A stretch of 64,000 bases of DNA, taken from NCBI RefSeq assembly GCF_027594745.1, contig NZ_CP110854.1:1776501-1840500 (forward strand), read 5' to 3'. The position numbers were made by a program, and so were the translations under genes. Origin of the DNA: Saprospira grandis. GTDB taxonomy: Bacteria > Bacteroidota > Bacteroidia > Chitinophagales > Saprospiraceae. Of this stretch, positions 33,278 through 42,713 are shown piece by piece. Every line of letters begins with the position of its first letter. Position 1 is the first letter of the stretch. Under the pieces are notes generated by a model. That model was given only the letters and a program-made list of their open reading frames with translations. It searched no databases and had not been told where the DNA came from.

Positions 33278-35101
33278 ATGTATAAGTATCTCTTTTTGGC
33301 CCTTTTTATTTCGGCCATCTCTCCTACTTTTGGGCAAAGCTTTAATAATGCCCAAAAAGCCAGACTTTGCCTACAATATTACCGCAATGGCGAATTTGAA
33401 AAGGCGGCAGCTTGCTTTGAGGAGCTGCACAACAAAGACCGCAGCCACGACTACTACTATGAGCGTTATTTGAGCGCTTTATTTGAGTTGGAAGACTATA
33501 AAACGGCCGAAAAAGTAATTAAGCGGGCCATCAAGGCGAGTCCAGAAAAACTAGAACGGCGAGTAGATTATGGACGGCTTTATGCTCGGCAGCAAGAAAT
33601 GGAAAAGGCCGAAAAAGAGTATAAGCGGGCCATTAAGGAACTAACGGGCAACCAAATTCAGATCAGTCGCCTGGCCAATGCTTTTCAGAAGCAAGACCGG
33701 CATGCCGAGATGGTGGCCACCTATGAAAAAGGGGAAAAACTATTGGGGCAGCCAGGGATTTTTGCCTATCAGCGGGGAAATGCCCATCGTTTGGCTGGCA
33801 ATGCCGAGGAAATGGTAAAAGCCTACTTGGATGCCATTGAGGCTGTGCCGGGTCGCTTGACCAATATACAAGCCTTTTTGCAGCGATATTTGCCCGAGAT
33901 GACCGGCAGCTATGACGCACTAAAAACAGAGCTCTTTCGGAGAAGCCAGAAAGATGCAAACAACAGCCTCTATCCCGAAATGCTCGTTTGGGTTTATGTG
34001 CAAGAAGAAGACTTTGAGAGTGCTTTAGTGCAAGCTCGGGCCCTAGATTTGCGTTTGCAGGAAAATGGCTCTAGGGTCTATAAATTGGCCCAAATGGCCC
34101 TGAATGAAGAGCAATATCAGGCCGCCTTAGATGCCTTTGCCTACATTGTGGAGGAAAAAGGCAAAACCTCTATTTATTACATCAATGCCAAAGAGCAAAT
34201 TCTGTATACCAAGCGCAAGCAGCTCAGCAAGGGCTTTGCCTATACCGAAGAACAACTCCAGACTTTGGAGGGCGAGTATAAAGCCTTTTTGAAGGAATTT
34301 GGGCAAAATGCGGGCACCTATGGCATCATGAAACAGCTAGCCGAATTGGAAGCCCTCTACCTCAATGATTTGGATCAAGCCATTCAGATTTTAAAAGTAG
34401 CCGTAGAAATGCCTCGTTTGGACCGCAAGCGCCTAGCCGAAGCCAAAATCCAGCTGGGCGATTACTTCTTGATGAACCAAGAAGTTTGGGAGGCCAGCCT
34501 GCTCTATAGCCAAGTAGACAAGGACCAAAAAGATAGCCCCTTGGGCGAAATGGCCCGTTATAAAAATGCCAAACTCTCTTATTATAAAGGCGACTTTGAG
34601 TGGGCCCAAGACCAGCTCGAAATCCTAAAAGGGGCCACCTCTGAGCTCATCTCCAACGATGCCATCGATGTTTCGGTCTTTATTATGGAGCATTACAATT
34701 TGGATACAACCGCCAACAGCATGCGCCTTTTTGCCCAAGCCGAACTAAAAATCTTTCAGCATCGCTTTGAAGAAGCCTTCTCTCAGATGGATAGCATCAA
34801 ATTGCTTTATAAGGGGCATGGACTAGAAGACGACATCCATTTTGCCAGGGCCAAGGTCTTTTTGCAAAAACTAGATTATAGCAAAGCCCTAAGCGAATTG
34901 GAGCAAATTGTGGCCAACTACCCCGAGGGCATTTTGGTCGATAACGCCCTCTTTCAAATGGCCCAAATTTATGAAGAGCGACTTAATGAACCAGAAAAAG
35001 CCATGCCCCTCTACGAGCAAATCCTCATGGAGCATATGGGCAGCTACTTTACCGTAGAAGCCCGAAAACGCTTTAGGAAATTGCGTGGCGATGGTGTATA
35101 A
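33278..35101 (+). CDS. Periplasmic tetratricopeptide-repeat protein
   Basis: The 607-residue product has a signal peptide (YLFLALFISAISPTFGQ) followed by TPR-like helical pairs along its whole length (YYRNGEFEKAAACFEELH, KALSELEQIVANYPEG). The last repeats resemble YbgF/BamD-type TPRs. TPRs bind other proteins, so it is probably part of an envelope assembly; the partner is unknown. A strong terminator follows the stop. Confidence 0.85.
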   Translation: MYKYLFLALFISAISPTFGQSFNNAQKARLCLQYYRNGEFEKAAACFEELHNKDRSHDYYYERYLSALFELEDYKTAEKVIKRAIKASPEKLERRVDYGRLYARQQEMEKAEKEYKRAIKELTGNQIQISRLANAFQKQDRHAEMVATYEKGEKLLGQPGIFAYQRGNAHRLAGNAEEMVKAYLDAIEAVPGRLTNIQAFLQRYLPEMTGSYDALKTELFRRSQKDANNSLYPEMLVWVYVQEEDFESALVQARALDLRLQENGSRVYKLAQMALNEEQYQAALDAFAYIVEEKGKTSIYYINAKEQILYTKRKQLSKGFAYTEEQLQTLEGEYKAFLKEFGQNAGTYGIMKQLAELEALYLNDLDQAIQILKVAVEMPRLDRKRLAEAKIQLGDYFLMNQEVWEASLLYSQVDKDQKDSPLGEMARYKNAKLSYYKGDFEWAQDQLEILKGATSELISNDAIDVSVFIMEHYNLDTTANSMRLFAQAELKIFQHRFEEAFSQMDSIKLLYKGHGLEDDIHFARAKVFLQKLDYSKALSELEQIVANYPEGILVDNALFQMAQIYEERLNEPEKAMPLYEQILMEHMGSYFTVEARKRFRKLRGDGV

Positions 35102-35105
35102 ATAG

Positions 35106-35136
35106 AAAGCCCGCAGCTTTTGGCTGCGGGCTTTTT
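35106..35136 (+). terminator. Intrinsic terminator after the TPR protein gene
   Basis: Perfect stem AAAGCCCGCAGC/GCTGCGGGCTTT with a TTTTG-type loop, followed by a T run. Confidence 0.9.
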
Positions 35137-35182
35137 CATTACAAATCCTAAATATACTTATGCTTGTTCTTATGTTCTTTGC

Positions 35183-35767
35183 TTAGCGGCTAGCTTGTAG
35201 CCCCTGCTCCAAATTGCTGGGCAAAGCCGTCAATTCGCCTTTTTGGTTCAAGTTGTACCATTGGCCATCTTTTTTGACCATAGCCAAGCCATTTTGGCCA
35301 AAACTGCGGACCGCTTCAAATTCTGCAGCCACAATCAAAGCGCCCTGCTCATTGATAAAGCCCCATTTTCCATTGATCTGAACCGCAGCAGCAGCCTGCT
35401 CAAAACGGCCCACCCAATCAAAGCGGAAACTGCTAATCTTGCGGCCCTGCTTATTGATAAAGCTCCATTTGTTGCCCTTGCGAATAGCCGCATAGCCATT
35501 CTCAAAAGGACGGATTTCCTCATAGCGAGGAGCAATAATTTCTACGCCCTGTGCATTGACAAGACCGTATTTATTGTATAATTTGGTCAAAGCTACGCCC
35601 TCTTGATAGGCAGAAACTACCTCGGCCCCACTGGCCGTTTCTTCCCCAATAGCCGTGATTTCAATAGCCAAATCCTCATTGCTGTATAGGGCCCAATTGG
35701 CCTGAGCAGAAACGGACTGAAAACCGATAAACAAACTAAGGGCGAAAAAGAAATTACGAAAATTCAT
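35183..35767 (-). CDS. Secreted WG-repeat protein
   Basis: ATG 35767 gives 194 residues with a signal peptide (NFFFALSLFIGFQSVSAQ). Three or four WG (KWGFIN) repeats follow, seen as NKYGLVNAQG, NKWSFINKQG, GKWGFINEQG and GQWYNLNQKG. WG proteins occur widely in Bacteroidota; their function is not established. The frame is open upstream, but that part has no match and lies before a good promoter box at 35840-35847. Confidence 0.82.
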   Translation of the reverse strand: MNFRNFFFALSLFIGFQSVSAQANWALYSNEDLAIEITAIGEETASGAEVVSAYQEGVALTKLYNKYGLVNAQGVEIIAPRYEEIRPFENGYAAIRKGNKWSFINKQGRKISSFRFDWVGRFEQAAAAVQINGKWGFINEQGALIVAAEFEAVRSFGQNGLAMVKKDGQWYNLNQKGELTALPSNLEQGLQASR

Positions 35768-35839
35768 AAGGGTGAAAATTTGAGTTGGAGATATTTGTAT
35801 CTGTTTATTTTTGGGAGTTGTTCCTCCCTTTTGTTGACA

Positions 35840-35870
35840 CAAAGATAGGGCAAGCCCAAAGCTAGGGCAA
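35840..35870 (-). promoter_or_regulatory. Promoter of the WG-repeat gene
   Basis: On the minus strand TTG (35868-35870) is followed after 20 bases by TATCTTTG (35840-35847). This fits the Bacteroidota consensus and places the mRNA start 60-65 bases before ATG 35767. Confidence 0.65.
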
Positions 35871-36279
35871 GTTCTCTCGACCTCAAGCCCCCTTTTTCCG
35901 ACCAAAATCCACTAAAAAACATTCATTTACAATGGCTTGCCCAAAGAAAGACCTTAGATTCTTGGGCCAAAAAGAAGGGCCAAGAAATTTTAGGCCAAAA
36001 AGTAGCAAATAGAAATATAAACAAGAAGCTTAGTTAAGTAGTGCAAAATATTATTTTATTTCAACTTTCATTTTAAGTGGGCTTCCAAATTAACATTGGC
36101 TTTACAAGCCTTAATTTTAAGGCTAAATTGGGAGGATATTTGCTGTAGGAAGAGGGCCAAAAAAGAAAAAAAGGAGCTAGCGCCTAGATTAAACTTTAAT
36201 TTTGTAATTTTATATTCTGCCTAATTTTCATAGGCCTAAGGGGCCAAAATTTGGGCTTCATCAGTTAAAAATTTGCCTT
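35871..36279. other. AT-rich intergenic region
   Basis: No gene was seen in these 409 bases between divergent genes. A TAATTTTG box at 36197-36204 on the plus strand, 75 bases before the next start codon, may be the promoter of the gene at 36280. Confidence 0.4.
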
Positions 36280-36600
36280 ATGCGTATTCTATCCACTCTA
36301 TTTTTTGTGTTGCTCAGCCTAAGTTTGTGGGCCCAAAAGTCCGAAAAACAAGAAGCCTTTGAAAAAGGCCAGCAGATCAAGAGCTCGGCGGTGCAACTAG
36401 ACAAAAGTAAGCTACAAAGTTTGCGTTCGGCCCCAACCATGCAAATGTATCAGCAGGGCACTAATCAATCGGTAAAGGCGCCTAGGCCTCTGCGGCAGCT
36501 GCAAGAGGTCAAGCAACGCAGCAGCGAGGATGGCCGCCCCTCTAAGCGAGAAGAGCTGCTTTTGCTCGAACTAAAAAATCAGGCAACGCCCAAAGAATAA
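36280..36600 (+). CDS. Small secreted protein, DGRPSKREE type
   Basis: The 106-residue product has a signal peptide ending LSLWAQ, then a polar, Gln/Lys/Ser-rich chain with no clear fold. The last part contains EDGRPSKREELLLLELKNQA. The next gene (36799-37113) shares this layout and motif, DGRPSPREERILAEE, so the two are probably paralogues. I know no function for the family. Confidence 0.7.
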   Translation: MRILSTLFFVLLSLSLWAQKSEKQEAFEKGQQIKSSAVQLDKSKLQSLRSAPTMQMYQQGTNQSVKAPRPLRQLQEVKQRSSEDGRPSKREELLLLELKNQATPKE

Positions 36601-36610
36601 TTCTTTTGTA

Positions 36611-36739
36611 TTTTTGGGGCTGCCCCTGCGGCCTACGGCCTTGGGTCGGGCTCTGTCGTGGCTCGCAGGTCTGCTCGGCCCTGCGCCAGCAAGCTGGCTG
36701 GGTCTGCGGCTTCGCCGCCCCACTTTCCATCCCTCAGCC
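36611..36739 (+). repeat. Modular intergenic repeat, copy 12, type B
   Basis: It follows the stop of the gene before by 10 bases, in sense orientation. P2 is CGGCC/GGCC, P3 is CCAGC/GCTGG and P4 is GCGGC/GCCGC, ending CCCTCAGCC. Confidence 0.9.
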
Positions 36740-36798
36740 GGCTCGCTGCGCTCGCCCTGCCCGCCCTTATTATTATTTTGGACCAAAACAAGAATATC

Positions 36799-37113
36799 AT
36801 GAAATACCTATTTATTGCCCTTTTCCTTTTGGGCAGTTCGGCCATTTTTGCCCAACACAAAACCGCCCCCATGCAAGAAGGCGACCAACTGAAGGTAGTA
36901 CCTTCTAACCAACTACAACAAAGTAATCAGGCCCTCAGCCGCCGTTCGGGCCAAAGCAACGCCAAAAGCAACAACCAACTGCTGCTGGGCAAACGCAAAC
37001 CCAATGATAGCCAAGCCGCCGTTCGGGCCCGCCTAGATGGCCGCCCCTCGCCTAGAGAAGAACGCATTTTGGCCGAAGAGCGCAGCAAAGCCCAACAAGC
37101 CGTAACCGAGTAA
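36799..37113 (+). CDS. Small secreted protein, DGRPSPREE type
   Basis: ATG 36799 gives 104 residues. The longer frame back to 36658 only translates repeat copy 12. A signal peptide (YLFIALFLLGSSAIFAQ) precedes a Gln/Asn/Ser-rich body with two near-identical basic stretches and the C-terminal motif LDGRPSPREERILAEE. It resembles the protein at 36280-36600. Likely periplasmic or secreted; role unknown. Confidence 0.72.
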   Translation: MKYLFIALFLLGSSAIFAQHKTAPMQEGDQLKVVPSNQLQQSNQALSRRSGQSNAKSNNQLLLGKRKPNDSQAAVRARLDGRPSPREERILAEERSKAQQAVTE

Positions 37114-37126
37114 CTCTGCGCCTAGC

Positions 37127-37285
37127 AGGGCGCAAAGCGCCCGCAGGCTGAGGGATGGACAGCAGGGCCCCGCAGGGGCAGACCAAAGGCTTTTGAAGCA
37201 AAGCGAAAAAGCCTGCAGGGCCGAGCAGACCTGCGAGCTGCGACACAGCCCGACCCGCCCGCAGGGCGGGGCAGCCCCAAAAAAA
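37127..37285 (-). repeat. Modular intergenic repeat, copy 13, type B
   Basis: P2 is CGCCC/GGGCG, P3 has long AGGCTTTT/AAAAGCCT arms and P4 is CCCC/GGGG. A GGGCG/CGCCC tail hairpin begins at 37127. The T-tract end faces sucA. Confidence 0.9.
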
Positions 37286-37522
37286 GCAACAAATAGCATA
37301 GAAAAGAAGCAAAATAAAATCCTCCTCCCCTTCTATCTATAAATAGATTTTTATATATTCATTTAGCTATTAGCTAAACCCTTGGAAACTGAATAGTTTT
37401 TGTGAACAGAAAAGCAAAAAGGGCCTTACTAATAGGAGAATGATTTTCTATATTTACAAGATATTGACTAGGCCTAGTTTTAGGGCCTACATGATTATCA
37501 ACAACGCATAAAGCAGCTGAAA
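37286..37522 (+). other. Upstream region of sucA
   Basis: No gene was seen. TATATTTA at 37449-37456 is one base away from the TAnnTTTG consensus and could serve sucA, but no -33 match was found. Confidence 0.3.
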
Positions 37523-40291
37523 ATGAGCTACTCTTTTATTTCCAATGCCCATCCAGGTTATATTGACAACTTGTACAAGACCTATAAGGAGAACCCCGAA
37601 GAGGTGGCCGAGGGCTGGAAACAATTTTTTGCAGGATTTGATTTTGCCATTGAGCAGGGGGCCGCAGGGCCTACCGATAGCATTGAAGGTGGGCTGTCTA
37701 CTAGCCAACTTCAGAAAGAATTTGCTGTATTGGGACTGATTCACGGTTATCGTCAGAGAGGACACCTCTTGTCTACAACCAACCCCGTACGGCCCAGACG
37801 TTTTCGTTTCCCTAATGTTGACTTGGCCAACTACAACCTCACAGAGGAAGATTTGGAGCAAAGTTTTATGGCGGGGGCCGAAATCGGAATGCCCAATGCC
37901 AAATTGAAGGATATCCGCAACCGACTAATTGAAGTCTACTGTGGCAATATTGGCGTAGAATACAGCCATATTGAACACCGCGACAAACGCATGTGGCTCC
38001 GTGACCGCATGGAAAAAAGCCAGCCTCAAAAGGCTTATGACCTGAGCATTTCGCAAAAGCGCCGCATTTTGGAGAAGCTCAATGGAGCTGTTGGCTTTGA
38101 AAACTTTTTGGCCAAAAAATATGTGGCCCAAAAACGCTTTGGTCTAGAAGGTGGAGAAACGACTATTCCCGCCCTAGATGCGATTATCTGCAAAGGCGCA
38201 GAAGAAGGCGTAGAAGAAGTGGTAATTGGCATGGCCCACCGTGGTCGCCTCAATGTTTTGGTAAACATTATGGGCAAAACCTATGACCATATCTTTAGTG
38301 AGTTCCAAAATGTCATGCCCGAAGAAACCTTTGGCGATGGCGATGTGAAATATCACCTAGGCTATGCCTCTAAGTATCCCACCCCTTCTGGCAAAGAGGT
38401 CCATATGAAGCTGGTGCCTAACCCCTCACATCTAGAGGCTGTAGGCCCTGTGGTTCAAGGTTATGCCCGCGCTCAGGCCGATGTTCTTTATACCTCTGAC
38501 TTTGATAAGATTCTGCCTATTCTCATTCATGGAGATGCCGCCGTTGCTGGACAAGGAGTGGTCTATGAGGTGGTACAAATGAGCCAACTAGAAGGTTATT
38601 ATACTGGTGGAACCATCCATTTTGTTATTAACAACCAAGTTGGATTTACTACCGACTTTGAAGACGCTCGCTCTTCTACCTATTGTACTGGAGCTGCGGC
38701 CTTGGTGCAAGCCCCCGTTTTCCACGTTAATGGAGATGATCCCGATGCCGTTATTTTTGCCGCTACCCTAGCCGCAGAGTATCGCCAGAAGTTTAATACC
38801 GATGTATTTATTGATATGGTTTGCTACCGCAAACATGGGCACAATGAGGGAGATGATCCCAAATTTACACAGCCCAAACTCTATGAGTTTATCAAAAATC
38901 ATCGTGATCCTCGCTCGATCTACCTCGATCGCCTCATCGAACAGGGCGCTATCGAAAAAGAAATGGCCGAGCAAATGGATAAAGAATTTAACACCTTCTT
39001 GCAAGAGCGCTTTGACCGAGTAGAACAAAAAGAAGTAGACTATACACTTCAGGCCCCAGAAGTTGCCTGGAGCCAATTGCAAAAGAAAACCTCTTGGGAA
39101 GACTATCTAAAATCTCCCGATACCGCTATTTCTGAAGAGCAATTGACCTATATTCTCAACAACCTACAAGAGATTCCCAAGGACTTTAATATGCTCTCTA
39201 AGTTTAAGCGGATTCTTAAACGTAGCCAAGGTTATATAAATGAAAACAAATGCGACTGGTCAATGGCCGAGCATTTAGCTTATGGCTCTTTGCTTTTGGA
39301 GGGACATCCTGTACGCATGAGTGGACAAGATGTGAAGCGCGGGACCTTCTCGCACCGCAATGCGGTCCTCTATGATGTAAAAACCAATGAGCAATACAAC
39401 CGCCTCAACCACCTAAAAGAAGGAGAACAAGCCGAATTCCGCATTTTCAACTCTCTACTTTCTGAGTTTGCCGTTTTGGGCTTTGAATACGGTTATTCTT
39501 TGGCTTCTCCCGATAGCCTAGTGGTTTGGGAAGCACAGTTTGGCGACTTTGTCAACGGTGCCCAAACTATTATTGACCAGTTCATTACTTCTTCTGAAAG
39601 TAAATGGGCGCGCATGAGCGGTTTGGTCATGCTTCTCCCTCATGGCTATGAAGGACAAGGCCCCGAGCACTCTTCTGCTCGCCTAGAACGCTTCTTGCAA
39701 GCCTGCGCAGAATACAATATGACCGTAGCCAATGTAACTACCCCCGCCAACTTCTTCCACCTCATCCGCAGACAATTGGCCCGCCCCTTCCGCAAACCAC
39801 TGATCCTGATGTCGCCTAAGAGTTTGCTCCGTCATCCAAGTTGTATTTCTGATTTCAAAGACTTTACCGCTGGCGGTTTCCAAGAAACCTTTGATGACGC
39901 TAGCGTAAAAGATGCCAGCAAAATCAAAAAAGTACTTTGCTGTACAGGCCGCCTCTACTATGACCTATTAGAGAAGAAAGAGAAAGAAGGACATGACGAT
40001 ATCGCTATCGTTCGCCTAGAACAGCTCTACCCCTTCCCTCAGGCACAGGTCAATGAATTGATTAAGAAATATGCCAACGCCAAGTTCTTCTGGGTACAAG
40101 AAGAACCCTCAAACATGGGATCTTGGCAATATCTCTTGGCCTTCTACCGCAACTACGATTTGGGCCTCATTGCCCGCAAATCTAGTGCTTCTCCAGCTAC
40201 GGGATACAAAAAACAACACAATCAAGAGCTAGAAGATATACTTCAACGAGCTTTTGCACCTATAGAAGAATTGGCGCAAAGCCATAAATAA
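37523..40291 (+). CDS. sucA: 2-oxoglutarate dehydrogenase E1 component
   Basis: The 922-residue thiamine diphosphate enzyme has the E1o N-terminus (FISNAHPGYIDNLYKTYKEN), the active-site regions GMAHRGRLNVLVN, IHGDAAVAGQGVVYE and the ThDP/Mg site HVNGDDPDAVIFA. It decarboxylates 2-oxoglutarate in the citric acid cycle. The E2 gene, often adjacent, is not in the window; a terminator directly follows, so sucA is transcribed alone here. Confidence 0.98.
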   Translation: MSYSFISNAHPGYIDNLYKTYKENPEEVAEGWKQFFAGFDFAIEQGAAGPTDSIEGGLSTSQLQKEFAVLGLIHGYRQRGHLLSTTNPVRPRRFRFPNVDLANYNLTEEDLEQSFMAGAEIGMPNAKLKDIRNRLIEVYCGNIGVEYSHIEHRDKRMWLRDRMEKSQPQKAYDLSISQKRRILEKLNGAVGFENFLAKKYVAQKRFGLEGGETTIPALDAIICKGAEEGVEEVVIGMAHRGRLNVLVNIMGKTYDHIFSEFQNVMPEETFGDGDVKYHLGYASKYPTPSGKEVHMKLVPNPSHLEAVGPVVQGYARAQADVLYTSDFDKILPILIHGDAAVAGQGVVYEVVQMSQLEGYYTGGTIHFVINNQVGFTTDFEDARSSTYCTGAAALVQAPVFHVNGDDPDAVIFAATLAAEYRQKFNTDVFIDMVCYRKHGHNEGDDPKFTQPKLYEFIKNHRDPRSIYLDRLIEQGAIEKEMAEQMDKEFNTFLQERFDRVEQKEVDYTLQAPEVAWSQLQKKTSWEDYLKSPDTAISEEQLTYILNNLQEIPKDFNMLSKFKRILKRSQGYINENKCDWSMAEHLAYGSLLLEGHPVRMSGQDVKRGTFSHRNAVLYDVKTNEQYNRLNHLKEGEQAEFRIFNSLLSEFAVLGFEYGYSLASPDSLVVWEAQFGDFVNGAQTIIDQFITSSESKWARMSGLVMLLPHGYEGQGPEHSSARLERFLQACAEYNMTVANVTTPANFFHLIRRQLARPFRKPLILMSPKSLLRHPSCISDFKDFTAGGFQETFDDASVKDASKIKKVLCCTGRLYYDLLEKKEKEGHDDIAIVRLEQLYPFPQAQVNELIKKYANAKFFWVQEEPSNMGSWQYLLAFYRNYDLGLIARKSSASPATGYKKQHNQELEDILQRAFAPIEELAQSHK

Positions 40292-40301
40292 CGTAACTTT
40301 A

Positions 40302-40328
40302 GGGGCCGCAATACTGCGGCCCTTTTTT
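40302..40328 (+). terminator. Intrinsic terminator after sucA
   Basis: GGGCCGCA/TGCGGCCC stem with a four-base loop, then six T. Confidence 0.9.
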
Positions 40329-40350
40329 ATGTATGCACCTTTGCCCTATG

Positions 40351-40902
40351 TCTATACTATTTACCTTCATCGTACTGATTGCCGTCTTGGCCCTAGTTGC
40401 TGCCGTTTTCGCCTTTATGCTGCCCCAATCTTGGCGCATCGAAGAGGTGGCCCAACTAGCCGCTAGCCCCAAAGAACTATTGGCCCTCTTCCAAACCCCA
40501 GCCAATTGGCCCAATTGGTCGGCCTGGACCAAAGAACAAGGCTACTCCTTCTCTTTTGAAGGCCCAGAAGCCGGCCCTGGCGCTATGATGTTCTGGAAAA
40601 GCAAGCAGATTTCGGCCAAACTTATTATTACCCAAGCCAACGAACAACAAATCAATTTTGAACTGGAGGTGGACCGCTCCCCACTCAAAATTCAAGGCAT
40701 TATGGCCCTAGACAATAGTATTCCAGACTATACCCAACTCGCTTGGCGCCTAGAAGCCGACCTCCCACATAATAGCAAAGATCCCCTCGGACGATACCAA
40801 GCTTACTTTCTCAAAAATTACTTTAAGACTAGCCTTCTTTATAGCCTCCAACGCCTAGAAGCCGATTATGGCTTTTTTGAAGAGGAAGAGGAGGAGGAAT
40901 AA
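40351..40902 (+). CDS. Membrane-anchored SRPBCC (START-like) family protein
   Basis: The start at ATG 40351 gives 183 residues; ATG 40333 would add six. An N-terminal hydrophobic segment (SILFTFIVLIAVLALVAAVFAF) is followed by a START/polyketide-cyclase-like domain: RIEEVAQLAASPKELLALFQ, NWPNWSAWTKEQG, GPGAMMFWKSK. The C-terminus is a run of Glu. Ligand unknown. It precedes manC by 44 bases. Confidence 0.7.
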   Translation, partial: SILFTFIVLIAVLALVAAVFAFMLPQSWRIEEVAQLAASPKELLALFQTPANWPNWSAWTKEQGYSFSFEGPEAGPGAMMFWKSKQISAKLIITQANEQQINFELEVDRSPLKIQGIMALDNSIPDYTQLAWRLEADLPHNSKDPLGRYQAYFLKNYFKTSLLYSLQRLEADYGFFEEEEEEE

Positions 40903-40946
40903 AACTAGTCAATTGGGCCAAGGCCCTACAATCAGATCTTATTTAT

Positions 40947-42041
40947 ATGCAGTTATCTAACGACTATGTCTTTATTATGGCTGGGGGGCTCGGCACTCGA
41001 TTTTGGCCCGCTAGCCGCCATAGCCTACCCAAACAGTTTCTAGATGTTTTGGGCGTGGGCCAAACGCTCCTACAACTGACAATCAAGCGCTTTGAAGCCT
41101 TTATCCCTAAGGAAAATATCTTTATCGTTACTTCTGAGGAACATGGCCAATTGGCCCTAGAGCAATCCGGTCTCGCCCCTCAGAATATCATTATGGAGCC
41201 CGCCCGCAAAAATACAGCGCCCTGTATCGCTATGGGGATGCGCTTCCTAGAGCAAATTAACCCCCAAGCCCGGGTGATCCTCGCTCCCTCCGATCACCTG
41301 ATTCTCAATGAGGCAGAGTTTGTTAAAAAACTACAGGAAGGTCTCGATTTCGTAGGGCAAAATGATGCACTTCTCACTCTCGGTATCCAACCTCACTACC
41401 CCAATACGGGCTACGGCTATATTCATTTTGATGCCCAAGCTCAGGGAAATATCTCTAAGGTCAAGCAGTTTACCGAAAAACCCCAGCTAGAAAAAGCAAA
41501 AGCCTTTTTGGCCGGTGGCGAACATCTCTGGAATGCAGGCATCTATCTCTGGTCGGTCCAAAGCATCCAAAAAGCGTTGGCCAAACATAGCCCCAGCCTC
41601 TATCAAGCTTTCCAAAATTATAATGGCCAACTCCAAAATAAATTGGCCGTTCCTCAGGGCAGCGCAGCCATCTATGAGCAAATAGAAAGCATTTCTATTG
41701 ACTATGCCGTGAGCGAAAAAGCCGATAATATCTATACCCTACCGGCCGATATCGGCTGGTCTGATGTGGGCACCTGGCAGGCCCTCCAACAAGTGGCCCC
41801 CAATAAAGATGAGGATAATAATCTGGTCCTCGGCCTCGATAAAAAGCAATGCCAACTGAGCAATAGCAAAAATAATCTGCTCTATAGTAGCCAAAACCGC
41901 CCCGTCATCCTCTACGATCTAGATAATATGCTGGTGGTCGATGAGCCTCAATTGCTCCTCTTGGCCCCCCTCTCCGCAGAACAACATATCAAGGAGATTC
42001 GCCAAGCTGCCGTAGACCAATGGGGCAAGGATTTACTCTAA
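40947..42041 (+). CDS. manC: Mannose-1-phosphate guanylyltransferase
   Basis: The 364-residue nucleotidyltransferase has the signature GGLGTRFWPASRHSLPKQFL and the sugar-binding FTEKPQLEKAKAFLAGG and WNAGIYLW motifs. It makes GDP-mannose from mannose-1-phosphate and GTP for surface polysaccharides. There is no fused phosphomannose isomerase domain, as in the short form common in Bacteroidota. A type D repeat begins 10 bases after the stop, before the terminator. Confidence 0.96.
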   Translation: MQLSNDYVFIMAGGLGTRFWPASRHSLPKQFLDVLGVGQTLLQLTIKRFEAFIPKENIFIVTSEEHGQLALEQSGLAPQNIIMEPARKNTAPCIAMGMRFLEQINPQARVILAPSDHLILNEAEFVKKLQEGLDFVGQNDALLTLGIQPHYPNTGYGYIHFDAQAQGNISKVKQFTEKPQLEKAKAFLAGGEHLWNAGIYLWSVQSIQKALAKHSPSLYQAFQNYNGQLQNKLAVPQGSAAIYEQIESISIDYAVSEKADNIYTLPADIGWSDVGTWQALQQVAPNKDEDNNLVLGLDKKQCQLSNSKNNLLYSSQNRPVILYDLDNMLVVDEPQLLLLAPLSAEQHIKEIRQAAVDQWGKDLL

Positions 42042-42050
42042 ACTATTGCT

Positions 42051-42204
42051 TTGGGGCCCGCGGCCGACCTAGGCGAAGCCTAGCCGGCCGCCGCTATGCT
42101 GCGGGGCTCACAGGTCTGTTCGGCCCTGCGGCGGCTTTGCCGCCTTGGTCTGGCGCTAGGCGCCACCCCTCCGCAGCGCTGGGCCTGCGGCGCTTCGCGC
42201 CTGC
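42051..42204 (+). repeat. Modular intergenic repeat, copy 14, type D
   Basis: Type D starts GGGGCCCGCGGC, has GCCGCCGCTATGCTGCGG before the core and ends CCGCAGCGCTGGGCC. P3 is GGCGGC/GCCGCC and P4 is GGCGC/GCGCC. A GGCGC/GCGCC tail hairpin runs to 42204. Confidence 0.9.
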
Positions 42205-42255
42205 ATAACGCAAAAAATAACGGCCCAAATAGCTAGAGATTTAGCCCAAGCCACT

Positions 42256-42293
42256 GAAAAAGGCGCAAAACCTAAGTTTTGCGCCTTTTTTTA
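42256..42293 (+). terminator. Intrinsic terminator after manC
   Basis: Long perfect stem AGGCGCAAAAC/GTTTTGCGCCT with a CTAA loop and seven T. Repeat copy 14 lies between the gene and this terminator and would be transcribed with manC. Confidence 0.9.
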
Positions 42294-42358
42294 GGTCCAT
42301 TTGTTAGCATTTTGTTAAAAATAGAAAAAACGCAACAAAATGAAAGAAGGCAAAAGTT

Positions 42359-42673
42359 AGGTCTAGAGCTAAACCAGTTGTGTCTGGAGGTAAACCAGTT
42401 AGGTCTAGAACTAAACCAGTTGGGTCCAGAACTAAACTAGTTAGGTCTGCAAGTAAACCAGTTAAGTCCAGAGCTAAACTAGTTGTGTCTGGAGGTAAGC
42501 CAGTTAGGTCCAGAGCTAAACTAGTTGTGTCTGGAGGTAAACCAGTTAGGTCTAGAACTAAACTAGTTGTGTCTGCAACTAAACCAGTTAGGTCCAGAGC
42601 TAAACTAGTTGTGTCTGCAACTAAACCAGTTAGGTCCAGAACTAAACTAGTTGTGTCTGCAACTAAACCAGTT
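42359..42673 (+). repeat. Minisatellite: 15 tandem 21-bp units
   Basis: Fifteen contiguous units of exactly 21 bases end in AAACCAGTT or AAACTAGTT. From unit 6 onward two forms alternate, AGGTC(C/T)AGA-type and GTGTCTG-type, giving a 42-bp higher-order repeat. A partial 16th unit runs into repeat copy 15. The unit length keeps a frame open on both strands, but no start or product is supported. Confidence 0.95.
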
Positions 42674-42713
42674 AGGTCTGGCGGCAAAGCCGCCGTATGG
42701 CCGAAGGCCAAAC

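Noticed and set aside
36658..36798. N-terminal extension of the small secreted protein frame
   Set aside because: It translates repeat copy 12; a clean signal peptide starts at ATG 36799.
42359..42673. Possible CRISPR array
   Set aside because: Units are contiguous 21-mers without unique spacers, and no cas genes are nearby.
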